Assembly: GCF_000182925.2 (NCBI RefSeq) | Contig: NC_026502.1 | Location: 1,488,001-1,552,000, forward strand | Direction: 5' to 3' | From: Neurospora crassa OR74A | Taxonomy: Eukaryota > Ascomycota > Sordariomycetes > Sordariales > Sordariaceae | DNA length: 64,000 nucleotides | Part shown: one piece after another, positions 11,601-20,873 of the stretch | How positions within the stretch are numbered: the stretch's first letter is position 1 | Layout: every line of letters starts with the position of its first letter | Notes under the pieces: model-generated | Seen by the model: only the letters and a program-made list of their open reading frames with translations | Told to the model about the DNA's origin: nothing | Databases searched by the model: none | Translations under genes and position numbers: made by a program

Positions 11601-11937
11601 ACACGCAATGCCAGTGCGGATCAGCGGGTTGTTGAAGGACAGACAGCTTGGATGGGTTCTCGTCCGCAATGTAGAATCGGATATGACCAGTAGCAGCAAG
11701 TGCGGCCTCTTTGGATGTGTAGATGGTCGGCACAGGGCAGTGGCAATCGCGCATGAAGTGCTGGTTTCGGATGGCAATGTACAGCTCGTGGGCGAACCGG
11801 ACGCCCTCTTGTTCCCGTCGTGCGTCGAAGAGGGGGGTCTCAACCGGTAATGGAGGAGAGACAGGAGTGGCGATGTTGTGGAAGGTATTGAAGGAGGTGC
11901 AACCGCGAGAGCGGCGCGAAAAGCGAATTCTGACCAT
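8635..11937 (-). CDS. Ulp1-type SUMO protease (peptidase family C48)
   Basis: Predicted start is ATG at 11937-11935 (MVRIRFSRRSRG). An upstream in-frame extension probably belongs to a 5'UTR with its own GTAAGT intron near 12034. An intron at 11347-11424 (GTAAGT...GCTGAC...CACAG, 78 nt) leaves 1074 residues. About 850 N-terminal residues are low-complexity and charged, with a coiled stretch rich in E, R and Q (EERHREAERLHKEAERKRREE region). The C-terminal about 200 residues form the C48 domain: WLNDNVI entry motif, GAHW (His about 958), LDSM (Asp about 975), Gln in PRQTNGYDCG (about 1017) and the nucleophile Cys (about 1023). All four catalytic residues are present, so an active cysteine protease is expected. 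The family matures SUMO precursors and removes SUMO from targets, usually near nuclear pores. The long N-terminus may set localisation (inference). Confidence 0.9.
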   Translation of the reverse strand: MVRIRFSRRSRGCTSFNTFHNIATPVSPPLPVETPLFDARREQEGVRFAHELYIAIRNQHFMRDCHCPVPTIYTSKEAALAATGHIRFYIADENPSKLSVLQQPADPHWHCVCRDSDNYWPVYQELLSRQHEPRLNDNGKRVAEVGELELISENVEHKAVERVLPAAVDDSVSSSPVVIKDRREKMSRDADQVSHPQTPEQEPAPSSETPMESSWMNPFALATRALITMATPFTAVRNFISGFFPGETHYDIVDTRKVDDANGTVSVKRLKRHCTPSTDAYSNELPGFSWADDAISYVGRDALDHIGNVFHHRIDLISRSLVTYSHSLEDIRRNFDPNKGEDLQLNIAMHKLMTDTPSIGPVLPTDSTKKREWRYKEARKLYLDGACTAYELMQDIYIQHNLDAYRVLFPKPPRTIAYGEDTKPEKNTRSLHEKARVAAEFISWVLRNHMHGMEGFEEALSKVFVDANAIHKREIIPSYIKPTENESSSIPGTFPTGPDAAFEDVPIDDLSFAYRWEFKYPSSDEEDTERASINAKEFRPVLEPKSILKKPKKWPTPESPTKYVATPNRKKRLDFVAPVASYAPPKEVPVQVMSLKDAINVQWHHPTESYVHDRENSANRNAEPTTRDLHRFAKVDKSRSFTVSDMTRWTEKEVERDDAEMGLRVHETKYGPFLSEIRQEMLENFQASGAQEHPKPELGIEDRKQILQRMRRERNEKTAQGARGEKKSILDRFFRKAEQEDIGATEGAVSGPSRIESNPSVEQASATSQVQQSAADDDLAIATKKLEDLEVSRQLAHEWENGIRRDIEERHREAERLHKEAERKRREEQRRQEQESRRRREEEDQASRTGLRVPKRPLIGSLSNDWEKKVSNVLYANSSAELAKMLDGQPLTKRDFVEKLLEPQAWLNDNVIIGSISHIANAVNKSAGAKDSDPKCAAFTSYFWPRLVDAGPSQCGRLMRRAGVRKNNFFDIDTILIPICDGAHWTLAVVRPGKRTVAHLDSMRAGAGDKEIKEKLLEWVRVTLEDKWVASEWSAIDYEAPRQTNGYDCGVFTITNALCIALGLNPKKSYTAGQLTLQRRRLAAVLLNGGFTDDFSLDGF

Positions 11938-13261
11938 TTTGCAAGTTGTGAGCAGTGATGTTCTGACTTGTTGGTTTTTGGTTGTTTGGGGGAAAGAGGA
12001 GAGAGGGAACTGGAAGAGCGTGGGATTCCACTTACCTATCAGCCCAGGTTTCAAGTTCGGGACCGAACCTACTCCTGTTGCCCGAACCTCTAATCGATTA
12101 GACTCGCGACCTGAGGCAGCGCGCGCGTGGCCAGTCCTATGGGCGCGTCTGGCTGCTGTAAAGGAGCTCTAGGGTGGGGCAGTAGCACCTATATCGTCAC
12201 TGAAGGAAGGCGCGGTGGCCCGGAGTGGGTCCACTGTTCCTTCCCTGTTACAGCGCTGCAATACCAGCAAAACAGTGCCGCTATGGGGGATGCCAGTCGC
12301 GACGGCGCATGGACGCGGAAAAACGAGCAAATGTGATGATATCGCCAAATGTGCGATGCAGCAGGAAAAGAGATGCTTTGGTGTTGAGGCTTGCTGTGCG
12401 AGTGGAACAAGACATTCCCGGTCATACCCCATTCCCGCCGCAACGCTGCAAGTAGCGCGGCTGTTGATTGGTGGTCGGCTCGCGCTACGATTGGTTCTTC
12501 AAGCCTCAACATGCCCCTGCTGCGACCTACACTCCCCGTGCTCTCGCCAGTTGGGGCTTAGCGCTGTTCTTCACCACCCATGTGCTGGCATCCTCTCTTC
12601 CGTCATCGCGCCCATGCAATTGGTCTATTTCGGAGCTCGTGATGACCGGTGCACGGGCCATATCAATCCCGAAACCAGCTCTGGAAGCTTGACAACCTAC
12701 ATTTGTTCGTATACATACGTAGTCGGTGATAGATACTGTAGCTGTATAAAGTGGACGTGGTCGCTTAATAATCGGCCTAACATCAGACTTCGCGAACGGC
12801 CACCATGTACTACTGCATCAACTCTGATCCGTCTTCGTACACTACACACAGCGAGCAATCTACTAGGAAGCACGTGTCTTGAACCTTCAATCCCCTTTCT
12901 AATGTTCCTCTATAATGTCAAGCAGTTCGCCAACGACAAATGAAAGAACCCGTGCAACGTAGATCCTGCCTAAAGAATATTGAGAAGGCTGCAAAACGAC
13001 CCAAGTGACATTGCAAACTTTTCCGGTAGCCACATCCAAACCCAGCGGCCAAACGTCTAAATGCTCAACAAAGGACCGGAAATCTTTCTGCAAGGAGATG
13101 CTTGCAATGCCAAACACATCCCTCGCTTGTTTTGTTCATTGGCGAGTTGGTCGGGCAACCCAGTCGACCCACAAGGTGGTCCCTGTATTGCCGACCTCCC
13201 ACCCATTATCCCCAAGCTCATCCCCCATCATCATACGTCCCCAAACGCTTCGAAATCGCGT
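11938..13261. other. Intergenic region between the SUMO protease and the phosphate carrier
   Basis: Contains the probable leader of the protease gene (a GTAAGT donor on the minus strand at about 12034) and the 3' side of the phosphate-carrier gene. No further coding sequence is recognised. Confidence 0.5.
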
Positions 13262-14652
13262 TTACTTGGCGAGCTCTACACCTGACGTGGCTCCGAGGGA
13301 TTTTTTGACATCGCCTGCGTGTTTCATGCGTTAGATCAGGTGCTACTACTGGTGTTGAGATGGGAATAGGTGCTAGAAGAATCCGGGTTAAGGGTGATGC
13401 TTCGGGCCGCGCGCAACGACAACCCGACACCCTCCAGGATTCCCAATACCACCACAAGCCCATCTCGCTGGCGAGAATAAGGACGAACTTACCATAGATG
13501 GCGAACTGGAAGGCAGTAAGGGTGCCGACCATGAAGAGACGGGCACCGATACCGGTGTAAGAGCCCTTGAGGCCGAGCTCCTTGGCGATCTTGACGAGAC
13601 GAGAGGTGGTGGACTCGCCGGGAGCACCGGGGGTCTGGGAGTGAAGCACGTTAGCATAGTCCGGCTGGGTATTGGATTGTCTGGCATAGTTACCTTGTTG
13701 ATCTTGGAGAGCATGGTATCGGCGGGCTGGGAGACGATGGCAGCGGCGAAACCGGCAATGAGACCGGAGCCAAGGTTGACGGCGGTCTGGGCAGAGTCGG
13801 ACATATCCTTCTTGGGGTAGACGCTGTAGACGGCCTCGGCGACCTTCTCGTAGACGACGAACTTGGACATGGTGTAGGGGATCCTGGAAGAAAAAAAGCA
13901 CGGTTAGGGGCATGTCATGATGACCGGAACATGGGCAACATGGCGACTTACTGCTTGAAGAGAATGGGTCCGAAGCCGGCGTAGAAAGCGCCGATACCCT
14001 CGTTCTTCAGCATCTTGCCGAAGCCGCTGATGAGGCCGCTGGCATAGGTGGGCTGGGAGACGAGACGGATACGGGTAGCCTCGAGGGGGCAGAGGGCAAT
14101 GTCGGCAAAGAACTCGGCAGCGGCGGAGGAAGCGAGGTAGACGGCAGTGCGGTTGTTGGTGGCGGTCTCAAGGCCGAGCAAGTTGATGCTCTGCTGCTTG
14201 AAGAACTCGTAACCACCGAACTTGAAGGCACCCTGGAGGAAGTAACCAGCAAAGGTAGGGCCGACACCGGTCAGGAGGGCACCGGCACCCTCGTTCTGGA
14301 CGACCTTCTTGAAGCCACCGATCATGCCATTGTTGTAGGTGACGGGGTCGAGCTGAATGCGAGTCTTGACGCTGTTGTTATGCAGACGTGTCAGCAGCGC
14401 GATTCGTGATATCTACGAGACAGAGGCACTGGGCTGCGAATTCAATGCGCCCAATGCCATGACAGTGTATACAGAAGCTGAAGGCGGGACAACATACACA
14501 TCGACAGGGGTGAGGGCACCGTGGGTGACGGAGCAGCAGATGGCACCAGCAAGAGCGAATCTGCCGTAGAGGCTGGCAGCGCTCATCTCGGGAGCAGCAG
14601 CAGCCTTAGCCTTCTCGACGACGGCGTCGACCTTGGGGGTAGAGGGGGCCAT
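13262..14652 (-). CDS. mir1: Mitochondrial phosphate carrier (SLC25A3/Mir1 family)
   Basis: Five exons fit in frame: 14498-14652, 13952-14371, 13694-13883, 13493-13634 and 13262-13314. Introns are bounded by GTATGT, GTAAGT or GTAACT donors and CAG acceptors, and the total is 319 residues. Three mitochondrial-carrier repeats are visible through their P-x-[DE] signatures: [18 protein letters not shown] and QPADTMLSK. The sequence [14 protein letters not shown] and the third-repeat segment are typical of the phosphate carrier, which imports inorganic phosphate with protons into the matrix for ATP synthesis. The N-terminus ([20 protein letters not shown]) is short and lacks a long cleavable presequence. 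Codon use is strongly C-ending, as in highly expressed Neurospora genes. A 151-bp copy of exon 3 lies inverted at 15907-16057. The symbol follows the yeast orthologue. Confidence 0.93.
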
Positions 14653-15906
14653 TTTGGATATCTGGGTTTGGACGACAAACAAAGACTGAGTGGAGATGGG
14701 TTGACGGGGAGAAAAGAGGGCAAAAAGAGCAATCGGGCGGGAAAGTCGTTCGCGACGGAGGTTGGCGATTGAGCCTTTTTGGAGAGTGGAGGTGGACACG
14801 GAGGCACGGGAGGGTGGAAAGGCCGGCGCTGCGGAAAAACAATCAGAAGACGCCAGCCGAAAAAAATTGGTCCGGTAATTCCCGGGTCAGGTATTGGCCA
14901 AGTACCGGTCCGCAGCGGTCTTTGTACCCTTCTATTCCATGCCCCGGCCGATGTGGTGCTCCATAGCGTCCACCAGCCAGGGCAACAGGGCCGAAAGTGT
15001 TTGAGAGAGACCCACGAGACGTCACAGCGCAGACGATTTTACACTAGGGCGACTTCGGAGTTAACGTTAACGACAAAAGGCACAATCCCATCCATGACCT
15101 TGGAGCCAGTCCAGGACCGGGTACATACGCCGTCCAGGTGCGGTGAACCTGTCCACTGCCGCGAGTGGTGTACAAGACAATTTAAAGGTAGAGGTAACAA
15201 AGGTAGGGTACGCGAGAAGAAGTGTGCATATTGTTGTGTAAAGGATGACAACAGAGAGAACCTCCCTTGAGTGTACATCTTACCGCATGTAATTTTACGC
15301 CGATTGTTGCTTGTCGGGAAGTGTTTGTGACATGGCAGGATCCCCCAATTCATGCAGCCAACCTAGCAATACAGGGAACCTTCATCAGGTTGTCTACGCT
15401 CAGCCAAGCGCCTGAATATACAAAGGCAAAAAAGAAGAAACCGAGGAAAGAGCAAGACCGCACTCCACCAAGTACATACCTACATAGAAATGGCAATCAC
15501 AACCTCCAGCGAGAATAAGACTTTGAAATTAGACCTGGCACACTGCAGATTGCTCTTGTCCACCAATGTCTACCGTGACATTTTGACACCGTTACATGTC
15601 CCAAACACCACGTCGCATCTTGACCCGGACACCACACAGCACATCCATCCCCTGCCTGGCGCCAACGATGACCCTCCTCCCGCTGCTGCACTGCCGAAGG
15701 GGTCAGCCTGTCAGCGTTGTCCCCTTCTGCATGTGCCTTGCTTGTCTTGCTGATTTGCCGTCGTGGGATTGGCTGCAGGGAACACGGATCTACGAACCGA
15801 ACCACCGTCCATCAATGTCAGGGCAGCCTGGAGTACAAAGAAAGGCTGTTGGAACGTTGAACAAGGCTGGCGCACTCGGGAAGAACCACACACGCTTCCG
15901 TCAGGC
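14653..15906. other. Intergenic region upstream of the phosphate carrier
   Basis: Promoter side of the carrier gene (minus strand). No independent gene is recognised. It ends at the duplicated carrier fragment. Confidence 0.5.
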
Positions 15907-16057
15907 TACGAGAAGGTCGCCGAGGCCGTCTACAGCGTCTACCCCAAGAAGGACATGTCCGACTCCGCCCAGACCGCCGTCAACCTCGGCTCTGGTCTTA
16001 TTGCCGGTTTCGCCGCTGCCATCGTCTTCCAGCCCGCTGATACCATGCTCTCCAAGA
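15907..16057 (+). pseudogene. Inverted partial duplicate of phosphate-carrier exon 3
   Basis: 151 bp match positions 13852-13702 of the carrier gene in reverse orientation, with 7 differences. All 7 are C/T transitions on the coding strand. Six are third-position silent changes and one changes Ser to Phe in the QPADT region. The piece starts at [13 protein letters not shown] and ends within SKI, then runs into unrelated sequence and a stop. Both borders are sharp, and no target-site duplication or poly(A) tail is visible. Lying wholly inside one exon, it cannot reveal whether the donor was DNA or RNA. It has no start codon or carrier repeats of its own, so it is a dead fragment unless it serves as regulatory or antisense sequence. 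Confidence 0.9.
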
Positions 16058-16473
16058 CGTAGCCTTCATCAAGGTAGATATATACCGACCCTGCCACTCG
16101 CTGAACTGGGTTTGAGTATTCGAGCATCGTTTTTGGCCGCTCGAGCCTTTTTACCACCCCATTCCATCTCAATATCATCAGTATCGAGTAGCAATATACA
16201 AAGAGAGAGGCGGACAATAGTACGCACGAGACCAGGCAGTTTTCGCTAGGTGGTAACTGTTTCTCTGATATGCAGGCCATGGTTACTCAGGTACCTACGA
16301 ACGACAGGCACATGGACTAGTGTGCCAGCTTGTATCACACCCACGCTGTAAGTCCAACCGGTAACACGAACGTATTTACGGTATTGTACCATCAACGTAT
16401 TGGACAACAGGCCAAAACGTCAATCCGGGCATTCGAGGGCTTACATTGGCAAAAGGGACTGACGACTCTTCCG
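16058..16473. other. Intergenic, 3' side of the wybutosine gene
   Basis: No gene is seen between the carrier fragment and the stop codon of the minus-strand methyltransferase gene. Confidence 0.5.
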
Positions 16474-19400
16474 CTACTGGGCTCCCTTGGCTTTCCTCCG
16501 AAGCTCGTCTGCAAGTCTCAACAGATAAAACTCCCTCGCCTCAGCCGGCAGCTTCTGAAAGCTGTTTGCAATACGAGTCAAGTCCGTTCGGCCCTTTTCA
16601 TAGGCCGCCAGATCTCTGTTCCCATACACATCTTTCCCTGCTGCATAGCAACCGCCTTCGAGATCGCGGAAGAAGACGTTCACCGCAATGCTGCTATCCG
16701 ACGTAGGAGTCGCCGTGTGCAGCCAGAGTGGGGGCAAGAAGAGGACGTCTCCTGGAGTCATGACAGCCTCGTGAGGATGCGTCACTTGAGCCAAGTATCG
16801 CGAGTCACTCGACTCCCCGAAAAGAGTAGAAAAGACATCGATACTGGAACTCGATGCCCCGGGAGCAAAGCCGAGATGCTCAACATCGGACGGCGGGAAA
16901 AGAATCATGCGCTTCGAGCCGCCGATTTGGCAGTACACATTGGCCATGACCTAGTCGTGTGTCAGAATGCATACCGATATCCGACAACAGGCGGGAGGAC
17001 TTACATCGTAATGCAACCACATGTTGACCGGCCCAGATACTCGTAGGACCGAGCTGAACAGTCTGTCGCCTACCAAGGCCAGCTCAGGCGGCAACACAAA
17101 ATCAGTAGCCAACGAGGGAAAGTCGTCACTTAGAACGGCTGGCTTTTCTGTCGGTTTGTCGGTCGATAGCGCCCTCAAGTACAGTCGGTCACCTTTCTCA
17201 ACGCGCCTCATGAAGTCGCCAAACTCGGTCGTCACGTAGCGGAAGTTCTTGGTGGTGAAATCCATTGCAGGTGTCGTGGACTCGTGGATCACGACCTAGG
17301 TAAGGGCTGCCCGTCAGTCGTCAAGGGACATACTCGGCACAGTTTTGGTCATCATCTGCTTCCCCTTGCTCAACTCACCTTGCGGTCTGTCCCAACCTTC
17401 TTCGCAACGTAGTCACCGTTTCCCCATTGTGACACACAATCACCCAGATTTAGGCCCTCCAGAACCACCGGACGACCCTCACGTACGATCCTGGCGAAGT
17501 CTTCAGCATTTTCCAACCTGACCCGGGGTATGGGTTGAATGCGGACGCTTACGCTGCCATTGGCGTTCCCCTCAGCGCCGTTGGGTGCCTGATTACGGAG
17601 AGGAAGACTCCTTGGTTCACCAGGGATAATGTCGACTGTTTTCTCGTGCACCCATCCATATGCGGGGATGGGTGAAGCTTCATTCTCCACCGCAGCTGGC
17701 AGTGCCAGTTCTAGAGTCGAAATACCCTTGTTCCAGAAGGTTCCCATGGAGAAGCATGTTGCTCCGCCGCCCACGATCATCAAGCTGCCGTCGTCCGGCG
17801 TGACAACTGGAGAAGTTCCCACCAACAACAAAGGGCCTGGGTGCGATGGTGACTTAGCATTAGCGGCCTCGGGAACGAGTCGTCGCGTGATTGTGAGTTC
17901 CCCGTCGCCCTTGAGTGAGCATAGCAGGATCTCGTCTTCCATATCCAAAAGGTGGTCCTTGATAACACCACCAAAGACCAAGAAGTCGGTCCGACTTTGG
18001 GGCAGGCAAGAAGCGCCAAACCTCGTGAGAAGTAGACGTGAGAGAGCCTCTTCGCGGCCATCATCACCAGACTTTACCTGTAGCGGAACAAAAGTGACGA
18101 CCGGCCTGCTGCTGTTGGATACGTCCAGGTTCCATGCGAGAAGCTGATCAGCAATGAGGCCATCATCACTCAAGCCGCCAGTAAACACACCAGAGAACGA
18201 GTCACTCTCTTGACGGAGGCAAGCAAGCGTAGCGCCATACACCGAAGTCGGCTTGACGTCACCGGCAATCTCGCATCTGATCCATCCAAGTTTGGGCTCA
18301 TATAGAAGCCAGTCAGGGAAGATATCGGCAACTCCCCTCCCACCTGCAAGCAGCGCCATGTCTGTCTTCCCCAATCTCGTGACAGAATGTCTGTAGAGCG
18401 GAATCGGGAGATCATTGGTGCGTTTCCATGCCCATTCACTCTCGCTGCCGTTGGTCTTCTCCAACAGCCAGCAGTCTTTGAGGGGCGTGGACGGTGATGC
18501 CCGTCCTCCCACGAGGAGTTGGGCAGTGCCGAAATCTGTCAGCGAGTGACACATCCTCGTTGAAGGGCCGCCCTCACGGAAAGTGAACGGCACCGCCGTC
18601 TTTTCTTCGTCAGTACCATCAGCCTCGTCGGCATCTCCCACTTTCTTCCGTCCGTAAACATCGCAGTTCTGCAACCGGCTCTTCGTCCCCAGCCCCATAA
18701 CGTTCAGCAGTTTCACCTCCTCTTTCTTTTCCGAACTCGGAGAAGAAGAAGTCAACACCGCCCCAGCCGCAAACCTCCTCTGACCTCTCTGCCCCGGGAC
18801 ATCATCCCACCTCACCTTGACCTTCTCAACCGGCAACCCCAACTCCCTTCCGTTCGGGATCCCCCTCTCTTTCTTCTTATTCTGTCCGTCCCTAGCCACT
18901 GTCCTGGCCCTCACCACACAATAATGGCTCGCGAAAAGCGCAAACTCCTCCCACTCATCGAACGGCTCCACCTCGTCCAGCCTGCGTCTCTCCGCCGCAT
19001 TGACGAAAGTATCCTCGGCATCTGCCCACGCCTCCCACAGCGTCCAGACGCGCACATCACCGCTGCCCCAGCCCCGAGAGCGGAAACGCTCCACCTGCGA
19101 GGCTACCGTAGGGTACACGTCCACGCTCTTGATTGGGGTGTTGAGTTTATGAAAATGCGATAGCATTGTGGAGGCAAACGGGTGGGTCGGCCCCGAAGGT
19201 AGCAGTTGCTCGAGAAGGACAAACTCGGAGTCGCCTAGCGAGGAAGCCCATTGTATGACGGCGTCGGCTCCCGGTGTCTCCATGTAGGTGATGGAGACCT
19301 CGGCAACGAAGAGGAAGGTGCAGGAGGAGAGATCGCCACCGACGGCTCTGGTGAGGGAGTCTTGAAGGGTGGCTAGGTCACGCAGGTCGCAGCCTATTTG

Positions 19401-20320
19401 AACGTATTGGTCGCTGGTGAAAACGATACCCGTAGGGGCGGTGGTGGGGGCCGGGGCGCGGGCGGCTTTGGATTTGTCCTTTGGTTTGGGGGATTTCTTG
19501 GGCTTTTGAGGGGCTTCGGTCGAGGTGCTTGAAGCGGTTGCTGCCGTGGTTTTGAGTTCCGTCGTTGTGGTAGTTGTAGCCGCAGCCGTAGTAGTGGCCG
19601 CAGGAGTACTAGGCACAGGAGCAAACTCTGGTACCACCACGTTCGTCAACGGCCCCAAAAGTTCCGGCGTCTCCAAAACCGTCCGCTTCTTCCGCTCAAT
19701 CAGATCCGGGAAATCGACATCCACAAACTTCGCCCCGTCTTTCTCACCAGAACGACAAGCATCCGGATACCTAGCCAAACACTGCCAAGGCAGCACATCG
19801 CTTCCACAACCCAAATTAACCACCACTTTTCTTTTTCCCTTTGCGTCTCCAGTTCTTTGCTCTTGCAAGAAGTTGCGAACAAGCACATCGATGACGTGCA
19901 AACGAAAGTGATAACCGCGATTAATCAGCGGCGCGCGTCGCTGGAATTTCTTGACGAAGAAGCGGAAGAAATGAGGCTCGTTGGGGTAGTAGAGTTTTTC
20001 GACGGAGCGTTTGGAGACTATGGACGAGTTGTTTGTCTGTTTGGGGGGGTGTCAGTTCTGATGGGATTGTGAGGAGGAGGAGGAGAAGGGAGGGAAGTAC
20101 GTACGCCCATAACCTGATCATCCTGAGCTTTTCTCGGGTCTTTGGCGCTGGCGTGTTCATTGTGAGTTGGCGTGGTCCCGTCTGTCGTCGTCGTCGTCGT
20201 CGTCGCCTTTGGCTTCTTTTGCTTTTTGCTGTATGTTGAAGTAGTAGGCTTGGCTGAGCCGACTTCGGTAGCCGGTTGCTGAGTCGTAGCTGGAGCTACT
20301 ACCTCCTCTGTGGTCTCCAT
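16474..20320 (-). CDS. ppm2: tRNA wybutosine-synthesizing protein 4 (leucine carboxyl methyltransferase 2 type)
   Basis: Four exons fit in frame: 20105-20320, 17379-20036, 17005-17295 and 16474-16950. Introns have GTACGT, GTGAGT and GTAAGT donors with CAG or CTAG acceptors, and the product is 1213 residues. The start is METTEEVVAP. Domain order: a Rossmann methyltransferase of the LCMT type (VVVNLGCGSDVLPW, FVDVDFPDLIERKK), a kelch-like beta-propeller (repeated GG and LLVGGRAS/FGG blocks, about residues 470-850), and a C-terminal JmjC domain. The JmjC metal site is visible as WLHYD (His about 1053, Asp about 1055) and LWLHTAT (His about 1133). Family members methylate, and methoxycarbonylate, the wybutosine side chain at position 37 of tRNA-Phe using S-adenosylmethionine. 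A Thr/Ala/Pro/Lys-rich insert of about 80 residues splits the methyltransferase domain. The symbol follows yeast PPM2. Confidence 0.92.
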
Positions 20321-20873
20321 CTCGTGAAGTTCTTGTGACTTTGTTGTGAGAGTAAAGAAACAAGACTCACATGAGATGAGAGATGTTGAGTGAGAATGGC
20401 AAAAGAAAATGAAAAGGTCGATGCCCAATTGGTCAATTGCCGCGCTTGATGCAACGCACGGTTCGTTGCTAGTTTCTGGACTGAGGGACAGTGTTAGCGC
20501 GGTTGGGGATACACTGTGGAATCAAGTTGGCTAGCCCCTTTTTTGATATCAAGGCTTTGACGGGAGGTCAACCAACAATGCAGGTACAAGTGGAGAGGTA
20601 GCACATCGGAAGGCTAACGGTTGTATCAACATGAATAGCTGCAGTCTGTCTATATGCACAACTTGGGCGCGGGAGGTTACACATCACAATACACAAATTG
20701 GAAAAAGCCGAGTAGTAACCGCTGGACGTCACGTCCCCGTATGTAGTGAAACCCGAATACCCAAGATCCCAAATGCACCTTGCCAAAACTCCAGAAGGCC
20801 CTTGAATCACAGACAATGCCCATATATGTTCCCTGATTCCCAATTTGTCAAATACCCTCAAGATTCCGCCCGC
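20321..20873. other. Intergenic between Ppm2 promoter and Mch1 3' end
   Basis: Holds the promoter and leader of the wybutosine gene and the 3'UTR of the transporter gene. No other gene is recognised. Confidence 0.5.

Noticed and set aside
15596-16062. Possible functional gene around the carrier fragment
   Set aside because: The frame reaching into the fragment lacks carrier repeats and a plausible start, and stops right after the duplicated piece. Treated as a dead fragment.
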